Assembly (NCBI GenBank): GCA_024233675.1
Contig: JACKPH010000007.1
Span: 1-58,632, forward strand
Reading direction: 5' to 3'
Length of the DNA: 58,632 nt
Source of the DNA: Thermotogae bacterium
GTDB taxonomy: Bacteria > Thermotogota > Thermotogae > Petrotogales > Petrotogaceae
The notes under the pieces are model-generated. The model saw only the letters and a list, made by a program, of their open reading frames with translations, made no database searches and was not told the origin of the DNA. The translations under genes and the position numbers were made by a program. This document shows, piece by piece, positions 15,466 to 24,429 of this stretch. The first letter of the stretch is position 1; each line of letters begins with the position of its first letter.

Positions 15466-17124
15466 ATGAAAAAGTTTAATAAAATAATTTTTTTAATTTT
15501 AACGGTTTTTATTTTCAGTATAAATATTTTCGGTAATTCTTCAGGAGAATCAAAACTTTTTTTACAGAATCAGATAGGAAATATTTATGTAACTATTGAT
15601 GAAAGTTCTCTTGAAGCAATGTACGACGATCCGCTCGCAGAAAAATATTATAAGGCTGATGTGAAAATAAACGGTCAGACTTTGAAAAGTGTTGCAATCA
15701 GAACAAAAGGAAATTCCTCTTTGAAATCTGTTGCTAATATGGATACAACAAGATACAGTTTTAAAATAGATTTTAATAAATATGTTAAAGGTCAGAATAT
15801 AGAAAATATTACTAAGATAAATCTGAATAATAATTTTTCCGATCCGTCTTATATGAAGGAATATCTTACTTATTATCTTATGGATTATATCGGACTTAAA
15901 ACACCGCAGATATCATATGTTAATCTTTATATAAACGGAGAGCTTCACGGACTTTATACAGTTGTTGAAAATATTGACGAACAGTATATTGAAAATAATT
16001 ACGATTATAAATACGGAGACCTTTTCAAACCGGAAGGAACGGGAAGTGACCTTAAATATATAAGTGACAGTCTTTCGGATTATACAGGAGTTGATCTTAA
16101 AACAGATATAAAAAATACTACAGAAGATGATTTCATTAATTTTGTAAAGGCAGTAAATAACAATGAAAATTTAGAAGAATATTTTGATATTGATACTTTC
16201 CTGAGATACATGGCTGTTAGTACTTTTGTGGTTAATCTTGACAGTTATCAGGGAGGAATAACACATAATTATTATCTTTATAACAACAACGGTGTTTTTG
16301 AATTTATAGGATGGGATTATAATATGTCTTTCAACGGATTTACGGCCGGAATAAATACGCAGCAGGCTATAGATTTTATGATAGATGAACCCGTACTTAG
16401 TTCGCTGGATTCAAGACCTCTTGTTAAAGCTGTTTTTAGTAATGAAAATTATCTTGAAATATATCATTCTTATATAAAGAAGCTTTTAGACGGACCGCTT
16501 CAGCCTGATAATTTTGCTGAAAAAACCGAAGAAGTAAAGAATCTGATAGAAGAAAGCGTTAAAAATGATCCGACAGCTTTTTATACATATGATGAGTTTA
16601 TTAATTATATTTATACAGGATTATCAGATTCTGAAGATCAGGCAGCAGAAATGCCGGCACCGGTTCAGACAGAAAATACGGATACAAACACAGGAGCTTT
16701 GGCTGCTGATAATAATAAAAGGCCTACTCCGCCGGATTTTCAGAATAATAATATGAACAATCCGATGAATTTATCAGAAGAAGATATGCAGAAAGTAAAA
16801 GCATCAGGAATTGCATTACCGGGAGAAGAAAATTTTGATCCTCAGAAATTTAATGAAGCTTTACAGAAATTAGGAATAGAAATTTCACAGCCGGGTCACC
16901 CTGGTCAGCCGGGTCAGCCTGACCAGCAAAACAGGAATTTTGAAAATAAAGCAGGAGGAGGAATGGAAGCCGGAAACAGATTAGGACTTATTCCTTTTAT
17001 GCAGCAAAGATATGAGGCTGTTAAAAATCAGATTGAAGGAAATGCTGTTTCAAAAAGCGACGGTTCAGGTAACGGCGGATCTGATATGAATTTTAACGGT
17101 CCCGGTGATATGAATAAAAAATAA
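15466..17124 (+). CDS. Exported CotH-family kinase-like protein with low-complexity tail
   Basis: This 552-residue protein has a signal peptide (KKFNKIIFLILTVFIF, cut near NIFGNSSG). The CotH domain spans about 30-400, with KINLNNNFSDPSYMKEYLTY, YINGELHGLYTVVENIDEQYI, and EFIGWDYNMSF, in which the Asp of the DYN motif is likely catalytic. CotH proteins are atypical protein kinases, first known from Bacillus spore coats. After residue 400 the protein is rich in Pro, Gln, Asn, Gly and Met with PGxP repeats, a disordered tail. There is no sign here of sporulation genes, so it probably modifies other exported proteins. It is the last gene of the VTC operon. Confidence 0.88.
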   Translation: MKKFNKIIFLILTVFIFSINIFGNSSGESKLFLQNQIGNIYVTIDESSLEAMYDDPLAEKYYKADVKINGQTLKSVAIRTKGNSSLKSVANMDTTRYSFKIDFNKYVKGQNIENITKINLNNNFSDPSYMKEYLTYYLMDYIGLKTPQISYVNLYINGELHGLYTVVENIDEQYIENNYDYKYGDLFKPEGTGSDLKYISDSLSDYTGVDLKTDIKNTTEDDFINFVKAVNNNENLEEYFDIDTFLRYMAVSTFVVNLDSYQGGITHNYYLYNNNGVFEFIGWDYNMSFNGFTAGINTQQAIDFMIDEPVLSSLDSRPLVKAVFSNENYLEIYHSYIKKLLDGPLQPDNFAEKTEEVKNLIEESVKNDPTAFYTYDEFINYIYTGLSDSEDQAAEMPAPVQTENTDTNTGALAADNNKRPTPPDFQNNNMNNPMNLSEEDMQKVKASGIALPGEENFDPQKFNEALQKLGIEISQPGHPGQPGQPDQQNRNFENKAGGGMEAGNRLGLIPFMQQRYEAVKNQIEGNAVSKSDGSGNGGSDMNFNGPGDMNKK

Positions 17125-17158
17125 TGTAAAATATAATAAGATTGGTTTTATTAAAATC

Positions 17159-17178
17159 TGCGGGAATTAATTCCCGCA
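17159..17178. terminator. Perfect palindrome, weak terminator or operator
   Basis: A perfect 20-bp palindrome with arms TGCGGGAATT lies between the CotH-like gene and the response regulator. A proper T run does not follow, so it may be a weak terminator for the VTC operon or a binding site for the regulator encoded next. Confidence 0.5.
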
Positions 17179-17237
17179 ATTTATAAATTGAAATGATTAA
17201 CCGTAAATATTTTTTGGTACCGAAGAGGAGGTATAAA

Positions 17238-17909
17238 ATGCCGAAAAAAATTCTTGTTGCAGATGACGAAGAAAGAATAAGAAGAATAATACATGATTTT
17301 CTCGTAAGAGAAAAATACGAAATTGAAGAAGCCTGTGACGGACGCGAGGCGATAGAACTTTTTAATGAAAATAATTTTGATCTGGTTATTCTTGATGTTA
17401 TGATGCCTGAATATGACGGGTGGTCTGTATGCCGTGAAATAAGAAAAACCTCTTCCGTACCTATAATAATGCTTACGGCAAGAAGTGAGGAATTTGACCA
17501 GCTTTTCGGATTTGAAATGGGAGCCGATGAGTATATAACAAAACCTTTTTCTCCTAAAATACTTGTTGCAAGAATAAATGCACTTTTTAAAAGAATAGAA
17601 AAACCTGAAGAAAAGATGCTTGATTTCAACGGTCTTGTTGTTGATATTACCGCAAGAAAAATTTATGTTAATAATGTTTATATAGATCTCAGTCCTACAG
17701 AGTATGAACTTCTTATTTTTATGATAGAAAATAAGGGTATAGCTCTCAGCAGGGAACAGCTTCTTTCAAGAATATGGGGATATGAGTATAACGGAACAGA
17801 CAGAACTCTTGACACACATATAAACAGACTCAGAATAAAACTTGAAGAAAAAAGAAATTATATTCAGACTGTAAGAGGTTTCGGGTACAGGTTTGAGGTG
17901 GAAATATGA
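17238..17909 (+). CDS. OmpR-family response regulator
   Basis: This 223-residue DNA-binding response regulator has a receiver domain (about 1-118) with the acidic pocket ADDEE, phospho-acceptor D53 in LDVMMPEYDG, the conserved Thr in MLTARSEE and Lys in ITKPFSP. A winged-helix OmpR/PhoB domain follows (about 128-222), with SPTEYELLIFMIENKG and DRTLDTHINRLRIKL. The start is ATG 17238 after GAGGAGG; an upstream in-frame ATG at 17193 is before that site. The stop overlaps the kinase start by four bases, so the two are co-translated. It may control the VTC/CotH operon just upstream, but that is only inferred from position. Confidence 0.93.
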   Translation: MPKKILVADDEERIRRIIHDFLVREKYEIEEACDGREAIELFNENNFDLVILDVMMPEYDGWSVCREIRKTSSVPIIMLTARSEEFDQLFGFEMGADEYITKPFSPKILVARINALFKRIEKPEEKMLDFNGLVVDITARKIYVNNVYIDLSPTEYELLIFMIENKGIALSREQLLSRIWGYEYNGTDRTLDTHINRLRIKLEEKRNYIQTVRGFGYRFEVEI

Positions 17910-19405
17910 AGAAATCGATAAGATCAAAACTTTTTGTACAGATTACAGTGCTTGTTCTCATGTTTATAGGTATACTGTTTTTTGTAAATACTTTTTTTTA
18001 TGATGATTATTATCATAATATAAAAAGAAAAGAACTTATAGAAAAATCGGTTTACATTGAAAAAATTTATGAAAAAGAAGGTCTTTCGGATAATTTTTAT
18101 ACAGAAGCCGAGAAAACAGAAAGTATAAATAATATTAATATTATAATTACAGGTGAAAACGGCAGACAGATATACGATACAAACAGAAAATACACGGAAG
18201 ACATACAGAATTTTCTGAACTCCGACAAAGCACCTCAGGAAATATTTAAAATGCCTGCACCGCCTCCGGAAAAAACATCAGAAAAAACAGAAAAACTTGA
18301 TGACAGTACAAATCTTATTTATTCGAAAGACGTTAATCTCAATATTTCATTTCTTTCTATAGAAAAAATAACTTCATCCGGTGTTAGAATAGTTTTAAGA
18401 ACAACTCTCAATTCAATAAACGAAAGTGTTTATATTTCAAACAGATTTATTATTTATACAGGAATATTTCTAATGCTTTTCGGAATTTTTTATTCTTTTT
18501 TTCTTTCAAAGAATTTTACAAAACCAATTCTTGATATAAACAACATAGCTAAAAAAATTGCCAGAATGGATTTTTCAGACAGGTATGAAATAAGGGATAA
18601 CGATGAAATAGGAGAACTCGGGAAAAATATTAATATTCTTTCGCTTACACTTAAAGATAATATAGATGAATTAAACAGAAAAAACGGACTTTTACTCGAA
18701 GATCTTAACAAAGAAAGAGAGAATGAAAAAATAAGAAAAGAATTTATATCAAATGTTTCGCACGAACTTAAAACACCTATATCTATAGTTAAAGCTTATG
18801 CAGAAGGTCTTTCTGAAGATATAAATACTGAAAGCAGAAAAGATTATACCGAAGTTATAATAGATGAAAGCAACAAAATGGATAAACTTGTAAGAGAACT
18901 TTTAGTTCTTTCGGAACTAAACTCCGGAGTAGGAAAAATAAGTTTTTCGGAATTTTCTCTTAATGAACTTATAAAACATGTTACGGATAAATTTAATAAT
19001 ATTGTTGCCGGAAAAGATATAAAAATTGAATTTGAATCATCGGAAAACTTTATAGTTTATGCTGATATGATGAAAACAGAACAGATCCTTAAAAATTATA
19101 TAAGTAATGCCGTAAATCATACAGATAAGAAAAAGAACATAAAAATTTTTTTTATAGATCAGAAAGATAAAGTTGCCGTAAATGTTTATAATTCAGGAAA
19201 CAGATTAACCGATGAACAGAGAAAACTTATATGGCAGAGTTTTTATAAAATAGATAAATCAAGATCACGTGCCTACGGGGGAAGCGGTCTCGGACTTTCA
19301 ATAGTTAAAGCTGTTCAGGATCTTCACGGGAATAACTGCGGAGTTTATAATGAAGAAGACGGAGTTGTTTTCTGGTTTGATATAAAATTAAACCGTAAAG
19401 CATAA
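17906..19405 (+). CDS. Membrane sensor histidine kinase
   Basis: The 499-residue kinase has two membrane segments (about 10-30 and 175-200) enclosing a variable ~145-residue outer sensor domain. A HAMP linker (about 202-255) follows, with KPILDINNIAKKIARMDFSDRYE. The dimerisation and phospho-acceptor box is FISNVSHELKTPISIVKAYAEGL, with the HELKTP histidine. The ATPase domain has the N box NYISNAVNHTDKKK, then FYKIDKSRSRAYGGSGLGLSIVKAV as the F and G2 boxes. It overlaps the response regulator by ATGA and is followed by a terminator. The signal sensed is unknown; the sensor domain contains a Pro-rich stretch. Confidence 0.92.
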   Translation: MKKSIRSKLFVQITVLVLMFIGILFFVNTFFYDDYYHNIKRKELIEKSVYIEKIYEKEGLSDNFYTEAEKTESINNINIIITGENGRQIYDTNRKYTEDIQNFLNSDKAPQEIFKMPAPPPEKTSEKTEKLDDSTNLIYSKDVNLNISFLSIEKITSSGVRIVLRTTLNSINESVYISNRFIIYTGIFLMLFGIFYSFFLSKNFTKPILDINNIAKKIARMDFSDRYEIRDNDEIGELGKNINILSLTLKDNIDELNRKNGLLLEDLNKERENEKIRKEFISNVSHELKTPISIVKAYAEGLSEDINTESRKDYTEVIIDESNKMDKLVRELLVLSELNSGVGKISFSEFSLNELIKHVTDKFNNIVAGKDIKIEFESSENFIVYADMMKTEQILKNYISNAVNHTDKKKNIKIFFIDQKDKVAVNVYNSGNRLTDEQRKLIWQSFYKIDKSRSRAYGGSGLGLSIVKAVQDLHGNNCGVYNEEDGVVFWFDIKLNRKA

Positions 19406-19406
19406 A

Positions 19407-19438
19407 AATAAGTACCTGAAAAGGTACTTATTTTTTTA
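19407..19438 (+). terminator. Rho-independent terminator of the two-component operon
   Basis: AATAAGTACCT (19407-19417) pairs with AGGTACTTATT (19422-19432), loop GAAA, then T7. It begins two bases after the kinase stop codon. Confidence 0.88.
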
Positions 19439-19596
19439 TCCATTCTTTAAAATCATTAAGAATATTTTTTATGAATAAAATTTATTTTTAATATATAAAA
19501 ATTTATTTTCGCTCTTTTATAATTAATATTTTTAATTGTATAGTATAATAAAAGTATATAAAAAATATCTGTAAAATTCCTGTTTGGGGGTGATTT

Positions 19597-21503
19597 ATGG
19601 GGAAAAGTTATATTTCTGCAGAAGAAATGATTTCTGTTGATATTTTTAATGAAATTACAGTCAGCGATAACGGTAAAAAATACGCATACATAAAAAAAAC
19701 TGCCGACTGGGGGAAAAATGAATATTTAAAAGAGCTTTGGACAGTTGAGGGGAGAAAAGCTGTTAAAGTATGTAACGGAGCTTTTTCTGTTAAATTTTCA
19801 AAAGACGGAAGATTATCATATATAAGAAAAGCAGGTAAAAAAAATCAGATATTTGTTTATGACGGCGAAGAAGTTCAGATTACATTTAAAGAAAACGGTG
19901 TAAGCGGTTTTTACTGCTGGAATAATGAAGATGACGGCTTTTATTTTCTTGCGTGTGAGGAAAATAAAAAAATTAAAGACAGAAAAGAAAATTTCGGGGA
20001 TTATTATTTTGAAGACAGAGATTATAATTATCCTGATTTATACTCTGTTAATATAAAACAGTCTGTAAAAAATAATGTTATTATTTCAAAAATTCCTAAA
20101 GATCTCAGAGATGAGAAAAAACTTGATATTTCAGAGAAAATTTATTCACCGGGAAATATAAATATAAATTCATTTGCTGTTTCTGACAATTATATTTATT
20201 TTTCGGGATCAGATTCACCTGATATAAACGATGTTGAAAATTCAGAGATATACAGACTTGATTTGAAAACTCTTTTAATTAAAAATTATGATATTTCCGG
20301 AGTTAACAGCAGTCTTTATATTTCACCGGATAAGAAACATTGGCTTTTATAACTAATAAAAAATGGATGGAAAATCCTAAATTAAATATATTAAATTTTA
20401 AAACAGGAAAAATAAAAATTCAGGAAACACCGGATACCGATTTTTCAATTCTCGGATGGAAAGAAAAAGGTATTTATATACTTACATATGAAGGTGTAAA
20501 AAATAAGATTTACAGATATGACGGGAAAAAATCAGAAAAAATTTTTGATGAAAATAAATCATTAATAGATGCAGCTGTTTCACAAAAAGAAGATATTATT
20601 TTTTACGGTGCCGGAAATTCCGAGCCGCCTGAAATTTACTTTAACGGAAAAGCGGTAACTAATTCAGGAAAGATATTTTCAAAGAGAAGTCATTCAGTCA
20701 AAAAAACAATTATATGGTCAGCATCAGACGGAACAGAAGTTGAAGGCGTGCTTTCCGTTCCTGAAGATTTTGATGAAAATAAAAAATATCCTCTTTTACT
20801 TTGCGTTCACGGTGGCCCAACCTGGATATCAAGAGATTATCTGAATACAGCAGCAAGAATATATCCTATAGAAAGTTTTACCGAAAAAGGATTTATAGTA
20901 CTCGAACCTAATTACAGGGGAAGTATAGGGTACGGTGAAAAATTCAAATCACTTAATTTTAAGAATTTAGGAATAGGTGATTATGATGATGTTATTTCCG
21001 GAGCTGATTATCTGATTTCTCTGGGGTATGCAGATTCAGAAAAAATAGGAATTATGGGATGGAGTCAGGGAGGATATATTTCAGCATTCTGCAGTACTTA
21101 TAGTAAAAGATTTAAAGCTATATCAGTAGGTGCGGGAATAAGTGACTGGACTGACTATTATTATATGACAGATATACATACTTTTACAAATCAGTATTTA
21201 GGTGAAAATCCGTGGAATGATCCGGAAATTTATAAAAAAACATCACCTATGAGTTATATAAAAAATGCATGTACACCTACAATGATACAACACGGTAAAA
21301 GTGATACGAGAGTTCCGGTAAACAATGCTTATAAGCTTTATCAGGGATTAAAGGATATGAAAGTTCCTGTTGAACTTGTTTTGTTTGAAGATATGAGTCA
21401 CAGTCCTGATAAACCAGGTATTCAGAGAGCTATAATGAATCAGAATCTTATTTGGTTTTCACATTATATACTCGGTGAATCAGATGAAAATCTTATGAAA
21501 TAA
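19597..21503 (+). pseudogene. S9-family prolyl oligopeptidase-like peptidase, split by a frameshift
   Basis: One S9 serine peptidase (acylaminoacyl-peptidase type) is broken into 251- and ~388-residue frames. The first (19597-20352) carries the N-terminal beta-propeller; the second (from about 20340) has the end of the propeller and the alpha/beta-hydrolase domain with the nucleophile in GWSQGG, Asp in GKSDTRVPV and His in FEDMSHSPD. The join at about 20335-20345 would read SPDKKHLAFITNKK if one T were added to ACATTGG. Together the parts make about 640 residues, the normal length. It is either a real one-base deletion or a sequencing error; no slippery sequence is seen. The start ATG 19597 follows GGGGGTG. 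Confidence 0.82.
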
Positions 21504-21533
21504 AACACTTCTGCATAGCAGAAGTGTTTTTTT
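21503..21533 (+). terminator. Rho-independent terminator
   Basis: AAACACTTCTGC pairs with GCAGAAGTGTTT around an ATA loop, followed by a T run. It directly follows the stop codon of the S9 peptidase gene. Confidence 0.88.
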
Positions 21534-21610
21534 ATACAAATATAATATTAATTTAAATAAAAAATATTAGTATTATACAGTACAGATATAAAGTTTTGAG
21601 GAGTGAAAAA

Positions 21611-22498
21611 ATGGAGTTTGAAAAAATTAACAGAAATACTTATTTTATAAATGCTCCTACTAATGTAGGAGTATATTCTTTTAAAAATAAGAATGCATTA
21701 ATTATTGATACCGGAACAACAAAATATGATGCAAAGAAAACAGAAGCAGTTCTTCTTGATAACGGGCTTAACCCGAAGTATATTTTTAACACTCACGGAC
21801 ATGTTGACCATTGCGGAGGAAACAGGTATTTTAAGGATAATTATCCGGGAGTTGAGATTTTTTCATCTGAATCGGAAAAAGTTTTTATAGAAAATCCTAA
21901 TCTTTTACCTATACTTACTTTTTCTGCATTTCCGGCAAAAAGGCTTAAATACGCTGATGAGTGTACAGTTAATTATGTTATTACAGACGGGATAAAAAAA
22001 ATAAATGATGAAAAATTTGAATTTCAGTCATTTCCGGGACATAATACAGGGGATATGGTCATTACCACACCGGACAGAGTAACTTTTCTCGGTGATGCTC
22101 TTTTTTCCGAATATACACTTTTAAAACATCCTTTGCCCTATCTTATAAACATAGCTCTAAGGGTTGAATCTTTAAAAGCTCTGAAAGAAAAAGATTCTGA
22201 TTATTTTGTTATAAGTCACTGCGATGAAATTCTTGACAAAAAGAGTTTTTTGCGTACAGTTGATAAAAATCTTGAAGTAATTGAAAAAACGAAGAAAGAA
22301 ATAACTGATATATGTTCTCAGCCACTTTCAAGAGAAGAAATACTGCAGGAATTTTCTGTTTACCATAATCTTGAAATGGGATACAAGAGTTATATGATAA
22401 ATCTTTGCGGACTCAGTGCTTTTATTAATAATTTGCTGGATGAAAACATAATAGATTGTTCTGTTCAGGATATGAAGCTCGTTTATTATGCAAAATAA
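21611..22498 (+). CDS. Metallo-beta-lactamase-fold hydrolase
   Basis: The 295-residue protein has the metallo-beta-lactamase fold with all zinc ligands. NTHGHVDHCGG is the HxHxDH motif (about residues 61-71), FPGHNTGDM supplies the next His, FLGDALF the bridging Asp and VISHCDEI the last His. A C-terminal helical domain (about 215-295) resembles those of glyoxalase II-like or Bacillus YobT/YflN-type hydrolases. The substrate cannot be named. The start is ATG 21611 after GAGGAGTG; a TTG five codons upstream would precede that site. It is a single-gene unit between the S9 peptidase gene and the diguanylate cyclases. Confidence 0.85.
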   Translation: MEFEKINRNTYFINAPTNVGVYSFKNKNALIIDTGTTKYDAKKTEAVLLDNGLNPKYIFNTHGHVDHCGGNRYFKDNYPGVEIFSSESEKVFIENPNLLPILTFSAFPAKRLKYADECTVNYVITDGIKKINDEKFEFQSFPGHNTGDMVITTPDRVTFLGDALFSEYTLLKHPLPYLINIALRVESLKALKEKDSDYFVISHCDEILDKKSFLRTVDKNLEVIEKTKKEITDICSQPLSREEILQEFSVYHNLEMGYKSYMINLCGLSAFINNLLDENIIDCSVQDMKLVYYAK

Positions 22499-22573
22499 AA
22501 ATTCCGATACTTATTTTGTTTCCTATGTCAGAAATAAATTTTATAAATTGATTTTTTGATTAATAATATGTGA

Positions 22574-22795
22574 TATAATTGTAAAAAAAGCACTTTGCCA
22601 TAACAATAATATTTTTATCCGATACTGTTTTTAACTGTTCAGCATTTTATAAATGTCCTGAAAATTCAGCTATAAACGGCTCGGATATTTTATTATAAAA
22701 TTATAAGTTATTTCACAGATTTCTCTGATATAATATTCTGCAGCCTGTTTTTATTAGTGTTTGTGCTGAGTATTCCGGCGGGATAAGGTGATAAT
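22574..22795 (+). promoter_or_regulatory. Promoter -10 and long, possibly structured 5' leader of a diguanylate cyclase gene
   Basis: This fills most of the 297-base gap. TATAAT at 22574-22579 would give a leader of about 210 nt, unusually long. Within it TATCCGA (22616-22622 region) can pair with TCGGATA (22681-22687 region), enclosing a CATTT/AAATG hairpin and a CTGAA/TTCAG hairpin, a three-way-junction layout. A downstream CAGC/GCTG pair precedes the ribosome site. It does not match the cyclic-di-GMP-I (GEMM) consensus I know. A riboswitch or leader RNA is possible but unproven. Confidence 0.4.
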
Positions 22796-24409
22796 ATGGA
22801 AAGTAAACTTAAAAAGTCTATTATTGTATCTTTAATTTCTTTCATGATAGTAATTACAGTTATATTTTTTGAATCAAAAGCGGATACTATATTAAATAAT
22901 CTCAATATAATAAAAATAGAAAATTTTTATTCAGAAGACGGAGAAACTGATCTTAAATACAGAAAACTTTTTAATAAGGAAATTAAAGAATACAATTATT
23001 ACAGAAATATTTCAGAGGAAGAATTTTTAAGTCTGGGAGAAAATACAGACTATCATATAGCTATTTATAAATTTGCGGCAAGATCTTATGAAATATATTT
23101 TAATGATGTGAAAATTGCAGTTCTCGGTGATTATAAATATAACAGCAATATATGGAATGATTATTTTTCAGATATTATTCCCTCGGAACTTATAAAAGAG
23201 AATAATACGCTTAGACTTCATGTCTATGCGGAAAATGAAATAGGATTATCTGATTTTCCTGTGATTATAACAGATAATCTCGGAATTCTTAAACTTAATA
23301 ATTTCTTTATGCTCTTTGCAAAGGGGCTTTTGGATTTTTCCATATCTTTTGCACTTATAACTTTTATTTTTCTGATATTTTTTTATTTTATTTCCGAAAA
23401 GAACAGAAAAGAAGTACTTTTTTTTGCTTTGAGTGAATTTTCTATATTTCTGTATTTTTTAAATGACTTATCTTTTTACTATATGAAAAATGATTTGCTT
23501 TCTTTCAAAAAATTTATAATGTCTATGGTTTACTGTTCGGTATTTTTTGTATCTCTTGCAATTTATTCAAGGTTTAAGGAAAAAATTACTCTTTTTCTTT
23601 CTTTTACAATGATATATTCTGTTTTTCAGATATCTTTTTTTTCAAATGATTATTATACTTTTCAGGAAATGTACAAATATCTTAATTTTTTAATTACTTT
23701 AAATATTATTTCATGGACATATTCAGCACTTAAAGACAAAAAAGATATTTTTGAATCCACAATGATTTTTACGGGTTCGGTTATGATTCTTATATCTTCA
23801 TTCTATGATTTTTTTAACAATGCTATGAACAGATTTACTTTTTTTAATTATAGCAGTATAGGTTTTATATATTTTTCTTTTTCACTTATAGTAATTGTTC
23901 TGAATGATTATACACTTCTTCATAACAAATATAAAAATCAGAAACAGATTTCTGAGATTATTTATGAAAGATCAATAAGAGATCCGATGACAAAATTATA
24001 CAATAAGCAACATATTTATGATATTATTAAAGAGATAAAAGAAGATATTATAATTTATATTTTAGATGTTGATGATTTTAAGGAAATAAATGATAAATTC
24101 GGTCATGTAATGGGAGACAGGGCTATACTTGCAATAGCTGAAATAAGTCACTCAATGGAAGATAATAATTTTATGTGCGGAAGATTCGGCGGAGATGAAT
24201 TTTTATATATTATAAGAAATAGTTCTCCTGATAATTCCGTAAAAATTATGACTAAAATTAAAGAAGAAATAAACAAAAATAATATAAGTGTTTCGATAGG
24301 CGGATGTTATAAGAAAAAAGATGAATCTGTCGAATCTGCTCTTGAAAATGCAGATATGGTACTTTATAAAATTAAAAAATCCGGAAAAAATAATATAGAG
24401 TTTCTTTGA
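22796..24409 (+). CDS. Membrane diguanylate cyclase with extracytoplasmic 7TMR-DISM-like sensor
   Basis: This 537-residue protein has an N-terminal anchor (about 7-28), an extracytoplasmic beta-rich domain (about 30-165) resembling 7TMR-DISM extracellular domains, then about seven membrane segments (170-375), a short coil, and a C-terminal GGDEF domain (about 395-537). The cyclase domain has DPMTKLYNKQHI, ILDVDDFKEINDKFGHVMGD and RFGGDEF, so it should make cyclic di-GMP. No RxxD inhibitory site is evident at the usual place. The gene is followed at once by a close paralogue, pointing to duplication. The start follows AAGGTG. Confidence 0.88.
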   Translation: MESKLKKSIIVSLISFMIVITVIFFESKADTILNNLNIIKIENFYSEDGETDLKYRKLFNKEIKEYNYYRNISEEEFLSLGENTDYHIAIYKFAARSYEIYFNDVKIAVLGDYKYNSNIWNDYFSDIIPSELIKENNTLRLHVYAENEIGLSDFPVIITDNLGILKLNNFFMLFAKGLLDFSISFALITFIFLIFFYFISEKNRKEVLFFALSEFSIFLYFLNDLSFYYMKNDLLSFKKFIMSMVYCSVFFVSLAIYSRFKEKITLFLSFTMIYSVFQISFFSNDYYTFQEMYKYLNFLITLNIISWTYSALKDKKDIFESTMIFTGSVMILISSFYDFFNNAMNRFTFFNYSSIGFIYFSFSLIVIVLNDYTLLHNKYKNQKQISEIIYERSIRDPMTKLYNKQHIYDIIKEIKEDIIIYILDVDDFKEINDKFGHVMGDRAILAIAEISHSMEDNNFMCGRFGGDEFLYIIRNSSPDNSVKIMTKIKEEINKNNISVSIGGCYKKKDESVESALENADMVLYKIKKSGKNNIEFL

Positions 24410-24429
24410 TTTGGTTTTTGGGGTGGGGG

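Noticed and set aside
15466..17124. CotH as evidence of sporulation
   Set aside because: CotH-type kinases occur widely in non-sporeformers, and no sporulation gene is in the window.
20340..20352. Programmed frameshift in the S9 peptidase
   Set aside because: No slippery heptamer or downstream pseudoknot is seen at ACATTGGCTT, so mutation or sequencing error is simpler.
22500..22795. A class I cyclic-di-GMP riboswitch before the GGDEF gene
   Set aside because: The conserved GEMM elements (the GGxAAA-type and CGCAAAGCCU-type segments in the right order) are not found. Only an unassigned structured leader is called.
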